Assembly: GCA_963991985.1 (NCBI GenBank)
Contig: CAXDRX010000020.1
Coordinates: 1-26,019, forward strand
Origin: MED-G17 sp963991985
Lineage (GTDB): Bacteria > Bacteroidota > Bacteroidia > NS11-12g > UBA9320
Length of the DNA: 26,019 nt
Reading direction: 5' to 3'
Shown: positions 1 to 6,811 of the stretch, piece after piece
How the letters are laid out: each line of letters opens with the position of its first letter
How positions within the stretch are numbered: position 1 is the first letter of the stretch
Position numbers and translations under genes: made by a program
The notes under the pieces: generated by a model
The model's database searches: none
Seen by the model: the letters and a program-made list of their open reading frames with translations, nothing else
What the model was told of the DNA's origin: nothing

Positions 1-1175
1 GCAAAAAATTGGATGCCCAATTGAAGGAGCTAAAAGAGCAAGGCTTGTTTAAAACAGAAAGGGTTATTGTTGGCGAACAAGGTCCTGAAATAAAGCTAAT
101 TGATGGGCGAGTAGTGCTGAATTTTTGTGCAAATAATTATCTTGGTTTGTCCTCACACCCCAATGTAATTCAAGCAGCAAAAGATACCATAGATACCCAT
201 GGGTTTGGTTTGTCTTCAGTACGTTTCATTTGTGGAACACAAGACATTCATAAGACTTTAGAAAAGCGTTTGGCGCATTTTTTGGGTACAGAAGATACCA
301 TTTTATATGCTGCAGCTTTTGACGCAAACGGAGGTGTTTTTGAGCCTCTTTTGGGAAGTGATGATGCCATCATTAGTGACGCACTTAACCATGCGAGTAT
401 CATTGATGGAGTTAGATTATGCAAAGCGCAAAGATATCGGTACAATCATGGGGACATGAAGGATTTGGAGGATAAACTTGTCGAAAGTCAAAGCTATAAA
501 AATAGAATTGTTGTTACAGACGGTGTGTTTTCCATGGACGGTTCAATAGCCAAACTAGATGAGATTGTAAAACTTGCCAAGCAATACAATGCTCTCGTTA
601 TGGTAGATGAATGCCATGCAACGGGTTTTGTTGGGAAGACTGGAAGAGGTACGCATGAATTGAAAGGTGTTTATGGGGAAATTGATATCATCACAGGAAC
701 CCTCGGAAAGGCTTTGGGAGGTGCATCAGGTGGATTTACCTCCGGAAAAAAAGAAATCATAGAAATACTTCGACAAAAATCAAGGCCTTATTTGTTTTCC
801 AATACGCTTGCACCAAGCATAGTGGGGGCTTCTCTGAAAGTTTTGGATATGTTGGAAAATAATACCAGTTTAAGAGATGCCTTAGAACAAAATACACTTT
901 ATTTCAGAGAAAAAATGAATCAAGCTGGGTTTGATATAAAACCGGGAAATCATCCCATTGTGCCTGTTATGCTTTATGATGCTAAGGTGTCTCAGGTCTT
1001 TGCTGATAAATTATTGGATGAAGGCATCTATGTCATTGGTTTCTTTTATCCTGTGGTGCCCAAAGGTGAAGCTAGAATTCGTTTGCAAATGTCGGCAGCG
1101 CACAATCGAAAACATCTAGACAAAGCGATTGAGGCATTTGTGAAAGTCGGAAAAGAATTGAATGTAATCAAATGA
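1..1175 (+). CDS. kbl: Glycine C-acetyltransferase (2-amino-3-ketobutyrate CoA ligase), N-terminus cut by window edge
   Basis: PLP-dependent alpha-oxoamine synthase that cleaves 2-amino-3-ketobutyrate with CoA to glycine and acetyl-CoA, the second step of threonine breakdown in the cytosol. The frame is open to the left edge; compared with the roughly 398-residue E. coli enzyme only about six to eight N-terminal residues are missing. The TTG at 9 is therefore probably an internal Leu codon and not the start. Counting from that codon, the conserved RFICGTQD block lies at 72-79, DALNHASIIDG at 124-134, the cofactor Asp-x-x-His in VDECHA near 199-204, and the Schiff-base Lys at 234 in TGTLGKALGG. 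Similarity to E. coli Kbl is end to end. Its stop overlaps the next start by four bases (ATGA), so the two genes are probably cotranscribed. No threonine dehydrogenase gene is visible; it may lie upstream, outside the window. Confidence 0.96.
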   Translation, partial: KKLDAQLKELKEQGLFKTERVIVGEQGPEIKLIDGRVVLNFCANNYLGLSSHPNVIQAAKDTIDTHGFGLSSVRFICGTQDIHKTLEKRLAHFLGTEDTILYAAAFDANGGVFEPLLGSDDAIISDALNHASIIDGVRLCKAQRYRYNHGDMKDLEDKLVESQSYKNRIVVTDGVFSMDGSIAKLDEIVKLAKQYNALVMVDECHATGFVGKTGRGTHELKGVYGEIDIITGTLGKALGGASGGFTSGKKEIIEILRQKSRPYLFSNTLAPSIVGASLKVLDMLENNTSLRDALEQNTLYFREKMNQAGFDIKPGNHPIVPVMLYDAKVSQVFADKLLDEGIYVIGFFYPVVPKGEARIRLQMSAAHNRKHLDKAIEAFVKVGKELNVIK

Positions 1176-1936
1176 AAATAACCTTAGAAGGAAAAACAGT
1201 CCTAGTTGGTGGAGCCTCCAAGGGCATAGGAAAATCTATAGCTGAACATTTTGCCCAAGCAGGTGCTCGTTGTATTTTGATGGCTAGAAATTATGATGCT
1301 TTGTCCAAAGTACAACTATCCTTGGTGGGTGAAGGACATGAAGTGTTGATTTGTGATGTAACCGATCATGAAGATTTGAGAGAGAAAATAAAAACAAAAA
1401 CAGTAGACATCGTTGTCAATAATACGGGAGGTCCTCCTGGCGGCCCTCTTTTGGAAGCCAGCATTGAGGATTTGCAAAAGGCCTATGATTTACACGTGAA
1501 GAGTAGCCAGATCATTGCAAAAAATCTTGTTCCAAAAATGAAGAAAAAAAAATGGGGCCGCATAATCAATATAATTTCTACCTCGGTAAAACAACCAATA
1601 CCCAATTTGGGAGTAAGCAATACGATTCGTGGAGCTATGGGGAATTGGAGCAAAACACTGGCAACCGAATTAGGTTCTTTTGGCATTACAGTAAATAACA
1701 TATTGCCGGGCGCAACAGAAACAGAAAGGCTTTCTGAATTGATTAATAAAAAAGCAGAAAAAAACAATCTTGCTATTGAAGATGTAACCCAGCGGATGAG
1801 AAAAGAAATCCCTTCGGGCAGATTTGCTCATCCTAATGAGATTGCCTTTGGGGCTTGTTTCTTAGCTTCCGATAAGGCTTCTTACATCAATGGAGTCAAT
1901 TTGGTAATCGACGGCGGAAGAACTGCTTCGCTCTAG
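1172..1936 (+). CDS. Short-chain dehydrogenase/reductase homologue with degenerate catalytic tetrad
   Basis: A 254-residue classical-length SDR, translationally coupled to kbl. The Rossmann glycine motif is GGASKGIG (13-20) instead of TGxxxGIG, followed by CDVTD (61-65) and NNTGG (83-87). Aligned on E. coli FabG, the catalytic Ser is kept (S136), but the catalytic Tyr is replaced by Ser (S149), the Lys by Arg (R153) and the tetrad Asn by His (H108). The motif SVKQPIPNLGVSN and the ending INGVNLVIDGG match a known FabG-like subgroup (cd05344-like in the Conserved Domain Database) that lacks a perfect NAD motif and tetrad, so this is a family trait and not a fresh mutation. The substrate is unknown, and an ordinary ketoreductase mechanism should not be assumed. 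Its TAG stop shares four bases (CTAG) with the stop of the convergent tonB gene. Confidence 0.88.
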   Translation: MKITLEGKTVLVGGASKGIGKSIAEHFAQAGARCILMARNYDALSKVQLSLVGEGHEVLICDVTDHEDLREKIKTKTVDIVVNNTGGPPGGPLLEASIEDLQKAYDLHVKSSQIIAKNLVPKMKKKKWGRIINIISTSVKQPIPNLGVSNTIRGAMGNWSKTLATELGSFGITVNNILPGATETERLSELINKKAEKNNLAIEDVTQRMRKEIPSGRFAHPNEIAFGACFLASDKASYINGVNLVIDGGRTASL

Positions 1937-2619
1937 TTCAATTGGAATAAAATGGGCAATCTGAAACGCATTGGGACTGCTTTGTCTCTTTGTTTAGCGG
2001 GTTTCCACCTAGGCATAGCTTTAACAACGCGCATTGCCTCTTCCTCCAATCCAAACCCAAATTTCCTTTTCCCCAAAATTTGCACATCACGAATTGAACC
2101 ATCTTTCCAAACTACAAATTGAACCATGACCCTTCCTTGTATTTCATTTTCATTGGCCATTGGCGGATATTCCAAATTTTCTGCCAAGTATCTATTCCGA
2201 GCATCGTCTCCACCAGGGAAGGAGGCTTTTTCTTGAACCTGAAAAAATTCAAAAATTTCGTTGGTCTCTTCTACTTCGTCTCCATCATCAATATCCACAA
2301 CCGGCTCTATTTCTGTTTCTTGATCCACTTCGGTTTCTTCAATTTCGGGTTGATCTTCTTCAATAATTTCGTCATCCTCAACGATTTCTAACTCCGGGGG
2401 GGCGGGTGGTGGTGGTGGAAGTTTTTTTTCCTGAACAGTAGCATCTATAATTTCAATGTCTTCATCGATAACAAGGTCCCCAAGGGTAGATTCGTATTTC
2501 GGCCGCGTCTTATAATTGAAGGCAGCCAAGACAACTCCCAAGGACAAAATCATACCTACACGAAGAAAGGTAGAACGCTTTTTGCTTAAATCGATGTTTG
2601 GATTTTTTTTATTCTTCAT
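1933..2619 (-). CDS. tonB: TonB family energy transducer
   Basis: Inner-membrane-anchored protein that passes proton-motive energy from ExbB/ExbD to outer-membrane receptors. The ATG at 2619 is chosen (228 aa) because the longer open frame, starting at 2727, would run into gcvH and add a non-signal N-terminus. Visible order: a basic N-terminus, one membrane segment at about 17-34, a short Pro run (LPPPPPAPP), a strongly acidic linker rich in Glu, Asp and Ile/Val, and a C-terminal TonB domain with the FPGGDDARNRYLAENL, YPPMANENEIQGRVMVQFVV and MPRWKPAKQRDKAVPMRFRLPI style of Bacteroidota TonB proteins. The acidic linker differs from the Pro-Lys linkers of enterobacteria but is common in this phylum. 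It is the last gene of the fbaB-accD-gcvH run, 43 bases after gcvH. No exbB, exbD or receptor gene is adjacent. Confidence 0.9.
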   Translation of the reverse strand: MKNKKNPNIDLSKKRSTFLRVGMILSLGVVLAAFNYKTRPKYESTLGDLVIDEDIEIIDATVQEKKLPPPPPAPPELEIVEDDEIIEEDQPEIEETEVDQETEIEPVVDIDDGDEVEETNEIFEFFQVQEKASFPGGDDARNRYLAENLEYPPMANENEIQGRVMVQFVVWKDGSIRDVQILGKRKFGFGLEEEAMRVVKAMPRWKPAKQRDKAVPMRFRLPILFQLN

Positions 2620-2662
2620 AATGTTTTTGTCATGGATACTGTTTATGCGCTTAAGGTAAATA

Positions 2663-3040
2663 TTAACCAACCATTTTTTCGTAATCTTCTGAAGACATAA
2701 GTTCTTCCAACTGGGCGGGATCATCAATTTTAATTTTGATCATCCAGCCTTCTCCGTAGGGTTCATCATTCACTTTTTCAGGGTTTTGTTCAAGCGATTT
2801 ATTAAACTCAGTGATTTCTCCTGACAAAGGCATAAAAAGATCCGATACAGTTTTAACGGCTTCTATTGTGCCGAAAGTATCACCAATATTTAAATTTTCT
2901 CCTTCAGTTTCAATTTCAACAAAAACGATGTCTCCAAGCTCGCTTTGCGCAAAATCTGTGATGCCTACAACAGCCGTAGTCCCTTCAATAAGAACCCATT
3001 CGTGGTCTTTGGTATATTTTAAATTGGATGGGAAATTCAT
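2663..3040 (-). CDS. gcvH: Glycine cleavage system H protein
   Basis: Small lipoyl carrier of the glycine cleavage complex; it shuttles the aminomethyl group between the P, T and L proteins in the cytosol. The 125-residue length is typical. The lipoyl domain fills almost the whole chain: YTKDHEWV (9-16), GITDFAQSELGDIVFVE (26-42) and the lipoylated Lys at 63 in IEAVKTVSD. The C-terminus GEGWMIKIKI is also diagnostic. The ATG at 3040 lies 41 bases after accD on the same strand, leaving no room for a glycine riboswitch. The other glycine cleavage genes are not in the window. A kbl gene, which produces glycine, lies about 1.5 kb away in the convergent unit; a functional link is possible but not shown. 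Confidence 0.97.
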   Translation of the reverse strand: MNFPSNLKYTKDHEWVLIEGTTAVVGITDFAQSELGDIVFVEIETEGENLNIGDTFGTIEAVKTVSDLFMPLSGEITEFNKSLEQNPEKVNDEPYGEGWMIKIKIDDPAQLEELMSSEDYEKMVG

Positions 3041-3081
3041 TGGTTTTACGAAGAAAAGTAAAAAAAATAGCTTGTAAAAAT

Positions 3082-3948
3082 CTAAGCGTTGGTTTTCACT
3101 TTTTTCTTACCAACAAATTGCAAGAGATTGCCAATTTTTTGTTTTAGATCAGACCGGTGAACGATTAAATCTATAAAACCATGGTCTTTTAAAAATTCTG
3201 CACTTTGGAAACCTTTTGGGAGCTCTTTTCCAATAGTTTCCTTGATAACTCTTGGACCAGCAAATCCAATAAGGGCATTTGGTTCAGCAATGTTGAAATC
3301 ACCGAGCATTGCAAAACTTGCGGTTACTCCACCAGTAGTGGGATTGGTCAATAGAGAAATGTAGGGCAATCCTGTTTTTTGGTAGATGGCCAATTTGGCC
3401 GATGTTTTCGCCATTTGCATGAGCGAATAGGCAGCTTCCATCATGCGTGCACCCCCAGATTTGGAAACAATAATTAAGGGTGTTTTTTCATGGGTCGCCT
3501 TGTCGATTGCTCTCGCCAATATTTCACCAACTGCCGAACTCATTGATCCTCCTATAAATCTAAAATCCATGGCGGCAACCATTGTTTTTATTCCGCTAAT
3601 TTTTCCCATCGCAGCACTTGCTGCCTCATTTATTTGGGTATTTTTTTTAGCCTTTTCGATTCGGTCTGAGTACTTTTTCGTATCGCTAAATTGTAGAGGG
3701 TCTGCTGGAAAAATATTTTCAAAATATTTACTGAACTTTTGATCATCAAATAAAATTTTGAAATAGCTTTCAGCATCTATCTTATGGTGGTGACCACACT
3801 CCGGACATACTTCTAGGTTGGATAAAAAATCTTTTGTTGAGATAGCAATTTTGCAGTTCTCACATTTGTGCCATAGACCATCAGGGGTAGACTTTTTGTC
3901 TTCAGTTTTTGTGCGAATACCCTCGCTAAGTCTTTTGTACCAACTCAT
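3082..3948 (-). CDS. accD: Acetyl-CoA carboxylase carboxyltransferase subunit beta
   Basis: Beta subunit of the carboxyltransferase half of bacterial acetyl-CoA carboxylase, which moves CO2 from biotin to acetyl-CoA to make malonyl-CoA for fatty-acid synthesis. At 288 residues it has the usual length. An N-terminal four-Cys zinc ribbon is complete (C29, C32, C48, C51), followed by the crotonase-like carboxyltransferase domain with SKSGGARMMEA, LPYISLLTNPTTGGVTASFAMLGD (in part) and the IGFAGPRVIKETI block typical of AccD. The start ATG lies two bases after the fbaB stop, so the genes are almost certainly cotranscribed. accA, accB and accC are not in the window, which is normal for this phylum where the subunits are often dispersed. 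Confidence 0.97.
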   Translation of the reverse strand: MSWYKRLSEGIRTKTEDKKSTPDGLWHKCENCKIAISTKDFLSNLEVCPECGHHHKIDAESYFKILFDDQKFSKYFENIFPADPLQFSDTKKYSDRIEKAKKNTQINEAASAAMGKISGIKTMVAAMDFRFIGGSMSSAVGEILARAIDKATHEKTPLIIVSKSGGARMMEAAYSLMQMAKTSAKLAIYQKTGLPYISLLTNPTTGGVTASFAMLGDFNIAEPNALIGFAGPRVIKETIGKELPKGFQSAEFLKDHGFIDLIVHRSDLKQKIGNLLQFVGKKKVKTNA

Positions 3949-3950
3949 AT

Positions 3951-5006
3951 TTAGGCGATTGTAATTTCTTTGGACAAGTAGACATCCTGCACAGCATTGA
4001 GAAGAGAAACTCCTTCCTCAAAGGGTCTTTGAAATGCTTTTCTGCCAAGAATGAGTCCAGCTCCTCCCGCTCTTTTGTTGATTACGGCTGTTTTTACAGC
4101 ATCTTCTAAGTCATTTTTGCCCGAAGCGCCCCCAGAATTGATAAGGCTTGCTCTTCCCATGTAGGCATTGGCAACTTGGTATCGGGTGAGGTCAATTGGA
4201 TGCTCGGAAGTTAATTCCTCATAAACTTTGTCGTGTGTTTTGCCAAAGCCTATGGCTTTATACCCACCGTTATTGGTGGGTAATTTTTGTTTGATTATAT
4301 CCGCATGGATGGTTGATCCAATATGAATGGCTTGTCCTGTTAAGTCAGCGGAGGTATGATAATCAACCCCATTGTTTTTGAATGCATCGTTGCGGGTATA
4401 AGTCCATAATATGGTTGACATTCCCAATTCATGTGCACGTTCAAAAGCCATGGCAACTTCTTGTATTTGTCTTTCTGAGGTTTCGTGGCCGAAGTAAATC
4501 GTTGCACCTACTGCAACAGCACCCAACTCCCAAGCTCTTTCCACTGATCCAAACATGATTTGGTTGTTTGTATTTGGGTAGCTCAGAAGTTCGTTGTGGT
4601 TGATTTTCACTACAAAAGGAATTCGATGTGCATATTTTCTGGCCACCGATTCGAGAACACCAAAAGTTGAGGCTACAGCGTTGCAACCTGACTCTATTGC
4701 TAGTTTGACTATATTTTCTGGGTCGAAATAAATAGGATTTGGTGAAAAGGATGCCGCAGCGGAGTGTTCAATTCCTTGATCAACAGGCAGTATGGATAAA
4801 TAACCCGTATCTTTAAGACGTCCTGAGCTATATAAAGATTGTAGACTTCTCAATACTTGGATGGATCTATCTGAATTTGTCCATACGTGGTCGACATGAT
4901 TTGGCGATGGACAGTGAAGATTTTTTTTGGGAATGGAAGGGTTAGAAAACTGGAGCAACCGATCTGCATCTGTCCCCAGTAGGTTTTTTATTTCATTGTA
5001 GGTCAT
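3951..5006 (-). CDS. fbaB: Class I fructose-bisphosphate aldolase (FbaB/DhnA type)
   Basis: Metal-independent aldolase that interconverts fructose 1,6-bisphosphate with glyceraldehyde 3-phosphate and dihydroxyacetone phosphate. The 351 residues align along their whole length with E. coli FbaB (about 350 aa): GRLKDTGYLSILPVDQGIEH (62-81), YAHRIPFVVKINHNELLSYP, GAVAVGATIYFG, DGVDYH-like NGVDYHTSADLTGQA and INKRAGGAGLILGRKAFQRP. The likely Schiff-base Lys is K239 in ADIIKQK, by homology with archaeal-type class I aldolases. It is the first gene of the minus-strand run and accD starts two bases after its stop. The 102 bases to the divergent GNAT gene must hold promoters for both directions. The call is secure; the choice between glycolytic and gluconeogenic use is not visible. 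Confidence 0.97.
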   Translation of the reverse strand: MTYNEIKNLLGTDADRLLQFSNPSIPKKNLHCPSPNHVDHVWTNSDRSIQVLRSLQSLYSSGRLKDTGYLSILPVDQGIEHSAAASFSPNPIYFDPENIVKLAIESGCNAVASTFGVLESVARKYAHRIPFVVKINHNELLSYPNTNNQIMFGSVERAWELGAVAVGATIYFGHETSERQIQEVAMAFERAHELGMSTILWTYTRNDAFKNNGVDYHTSADLTGQAIHIGSTIHADIIKQKLPTNNGGYKAIGFGKTHDKVYEELTSEHPIDLTRYQVANAYMGRASLINSGGASGKNDLEDAVKTAVINKRAGGAGLILGRKAFQRPFEEGVSLLNAVQDVYLSKEITIA

Positions 5007-5020
5007 AACCTAAAATTTTG

Positions 5021-5030
5021 TGCGAATTTA
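5021..5030 (-). promoter_or_regulatory. Possible -7 promoter element for fbaB
   Basis: On the minus strand this reads TAAATTCGCA. Its first eight bases (TAAATTCG) differ at one position from the Bacteroidota -7 consensus TAnnTTTG. It lies 16 bases before the fbaB ATG, in the only non-coding gap of this divergent region. No convincing -33 TTG is present at the usual distance. The same ten bases occur upstream of hppA (11676-11685). It is a weak candidate. Confidence 0.25.
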
Positions 5031-5108
5031 TATAACCCCTTTTAAATATGTCTATCATTTGGTATTTATGTTTTCTTTTTTGTTAACCCATTATATTGCA
5101 GACCGCTT

Positions 5109-5528
5109 ATGATAAAGATTATTCAGGCCAATCAAAATTTATTGCATCACGTGTTTTTTATTCGAAAACAGGTCTTCATCAAGGAGCAGAAAGTTTCCGA
5201 GGAAGAGGAATACGATAATTTTGAAGATGAAAGTGTTCACTTATTGGCCCTTGTAAATGATCAATTTGTAGGTACTTGCAGATTCAGAAAAACAAAAGTG
5301 GGAACCAAATTGGAGAGATTTGCTGTCTTAGAATCTTTTCGGGGAATGGGTGTGGGAAAGGAATTGATTGCTGCTTGTTTACTAAAATTAAAAAGCGAGA
5401 AAAACATTTATTTACATGCCCAAGTTCAAGTTATTGGGTTTTATCAACTTTTTGGTTTTGAAACAGTGGGAGAAAATTTTTTGGAAGCCAACATTGTTCA
5501 TACACGAATGAACTTAAATAGAACTTGA
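5109..5528 (+). CDS. GNAT family N-acetyltransferase (YjcF/ElaA-like)
   Basis: Acetyl-CoA-dependent acyltransferase of 139 residues, cytosolic, substrate unknown. The N-terminal half has the VFIKEQKVSEEEEYDNFEDE stretch found in YjcF-like GNAT proteins. The acetyl-CoA pyrophosphate loop follows as RGMGVGKELIAACL (motif A, R/Q-x-x-G-x-G), then HAQVQVIGFYQLFGFETVG, the usual C-terminal strand and Phe-rich turn. The start is the first ATG after the divergent fbaB promoter region. The last 15 bases overlap the end of the convergent ZIP transporter gene. It stands alone, with no partner gene to suggest a substrate. Confidence 0.9.
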   Translation: MIKIIQANQNLLHHVFFIRKQVFIKEQKVSEEEEYDNFEDESVHLLALVNDQFVGTCRFRKTKVGTKLERFAVLESFRGMGVGKELIAACLLKLKSEKNIYLHAQVQVIGFYQLFGFETVGENFLEANIVHTRMNLNRT

Positions 5529-6218
5529 CATGATTGCCACGGTGAGCGCCAGGGCGATCGCTATGGTTTTTTGAATGCTCAATTTGTGATTCTCACTGTT
5601 TTCAAAAATAATGGTTGTACTAATATGTAAAAAAGTACCGATCAATAAGGCTGAGAGTCCATGAACAAATGCTGGGTTTTGTGGAAGAATATAATGCCCC
5701 AATACAATACCTATTGGAACCAATAGTGAATAAAATATCCCTGTAAATCCTACTTTAAATTTTGTCCAATTCATGGTTTTTAACAACACAACCAAAGTAA
5801 AAGCGGCGGGAATTTCGTGAATCCCCACACCCAATACCAATTGAAACAAAATGTGCGATTCAAAAAAATTTCCACCGATCGCTGCTCCCTCGAGCAATGC
5901 GTGAATTGCCAAAGCAAAAATGAGAACGAAAGGCCTTATTCTGGTTTGTTTTTGAACATGAAGGTGACCATGCTCTACACCATTTGAAAATAAATCAAGA
6001 ACGACTTGTAGAAAAAAACCAAGGAGTACCCAATACGAAGTTTGTTTTTTGCTTTGTGAAAAGACTTCCGGTATTAGGTGCAACATTGTAATCGAAAGGA
6101 TATAAGCGCCCCCAAAAGCAAGGATAATTTTAAGTTGCTTTTTTATTGCAATTGGCGAGAAAACGCCTAGCATTACGCCCACCAAAGGCATCATTGAAAG
6201 TAGTATCAGATGCTTCAA
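5514..6218 (-). CDS. ZIP family metal (zinc/iron) transporter
   Basis: Inner-membrane divalent-metal uptake protein of the ZIP family, 234 residues with about eight hydrophobic segments. Metal-site motifs are visible: LSITMLHLIPE (H47, E51) in an early helix, HALLEGAAIGG (H106, E110) in helix 4 and GIHEIPAAF (H134, E135) in helix 5. A short His-containing loop (VEHGHLH, 81-87) lies between helices 3 and 4, as in many ZIP proteins. The ATG overlaps the stop of the PAP2 gene by four bases (ATGA), so it is translationally coupled to it and is the last gene of the long minus-strand run. The metal is most likely Zn2+ or Fe2+; sequence alone does not decide this. Confidence 0.93.
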   Translation of the reverse strand: MKHLILLSMMPLVGVMLGVFSPIAIKKQLKIILAFGGAYILSITMLHLIPEVFSQSKKQTSYWVLLGFFLQVVLDLFSNGVEHGHLHVQKQTRIRPFVLIFALAIHALLEGAAIGGNFFESHILFQLVLGVGIHEIPAAFTLVVLLKTMNWTKFKVGFTGIFYSLLVPIGIVLGHYILPQNPAFVHGLSALLIGTFLHISTTIIFENSENHKLSIQKTIAIALALTVAIMSSSI

Positions 6219-6799
6219 ATTATAAAATCCATCCTCTCACAGAGAATAAATCGGCACAATTTTACTACAATCCATCCAATGATGCTACCTAAAACTGCAC
6301 CAACCAAGATATCTGCAGGGAAATGAACGCCTACGTAGACTTGGGCAAGGGAAATAATTCCCGCCCAAGACAAAAAGAGACTCGTAATTGCGCGGCTATT
6401 GCTTCTATTTTTGAGCATGGATGAGAAAAAAATTGCCATTGAAAAATGGTTACAAGCATGGCTTGAGACAAAGCTGAAACTATTTCTACAATCCAAAAGT
6501 AAATTCAAACTTTCTTTTACATCAGGGGTGTTGCAGGGTCTAGGTCTTTGAATCCATGGTTTGATAACTCCTGCACTTAAATAATCTGCTAGTATTACGG
6601 ATATTATTGCACAAAGTATCACATATAAGGATTTAAGCTTGTACTTGTAAATGAAAAAAACAACAATGAAAAGGTAAAGGGGCATCCAAGTCCATTTGTT
6701 TCTTAAGGTGGGTAGTATGGAATCAAAAATAGGATTGCTCAATGTTTGGTTGAGAAAAGCGAATATGAAGTGATCTATGTTTGTGATAATACTTTGCAA
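6215..6799 (-). CDS. PAP2 superfamily phosphatase, possibly lipid-carrier or phospholipid phosphatase
   Basis: Membrane phosphatase of the PAP2/UppP-like class, 194 residues with about five or six hydrophobic segments. Motif 1 is K80-x6-R87-P88 (KPWIQRPRP), motif 2 is SSH at 112-114 in place of PSGH, and motif 3 ends H159-x3-D163 (VYVGVHFPAD). The usual Ser-Arg of motif 3 is Ala-Gln (152-153), a variant I recall in Bacteroidota homologues. Likely substrates are undecaprenyl diphosphate or phosphatidyl phosphates; the neighbouring cell-wall genes favour the former, but this is inference. The only usable start is a TTG at 6799, 12 bases after the L,D-transpeptidase stop and in the same frame; the next ATG (codon 39) would remove the first helix. 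Confidence 0.88.
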   Translation of the reverse strand: MQSIITNIDHFIFAFLNQTLSNPIFDSILPTLRNKWTWMPLYLFIVVFFIYKYKLKSLYVILCAIISVILADYLSAGVIKPWIQRPRPCNTPDVKESLNLLLDCRNSFSFVSSHACNHFSMAIFFSSMLKNRSNSRAITSLFLSWAGIISLAQVYVGVHFPADILVGAVLGSIIGWIVVKLCRFILCERMDFII

Positions 6800-6811
6800 T
6801 CGTTTGAAAAA

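Noticed and set aside
2119..2391. Plus-strand open frame opposite the acidic linker of tonB
   Set aside because: It mirrors the Glu/Asp-rich codons of the linker, giving Phe/Leu/Asn-rich nonsense, and has no start context.
2620..2727. Longer N-terminus for tonB starting at 2727
   Set aside because: It would overlap gcvH by 65 bases and put 36 extra residues before the membrane anchor; the ATG at 2619 gives a normal TonB N-terminus.
3041..3081. Glycine riboswitch before gcvH
   Set aside because: The accD-gcvH gap is only 41 bases, too short for a riboswitch, and is simple A+T-rich sequence.
6215..6799. PAP2 protein as inactive because the motif-3 Ser-Arg is Ala-Gln
   Set aside because: The catalytic His residues, the motif-1 Lys and Arg, and the final Asp remain, and the AQVYVGVHxP form appears familiar from related proteins, so loss of activity cannot be claimed.
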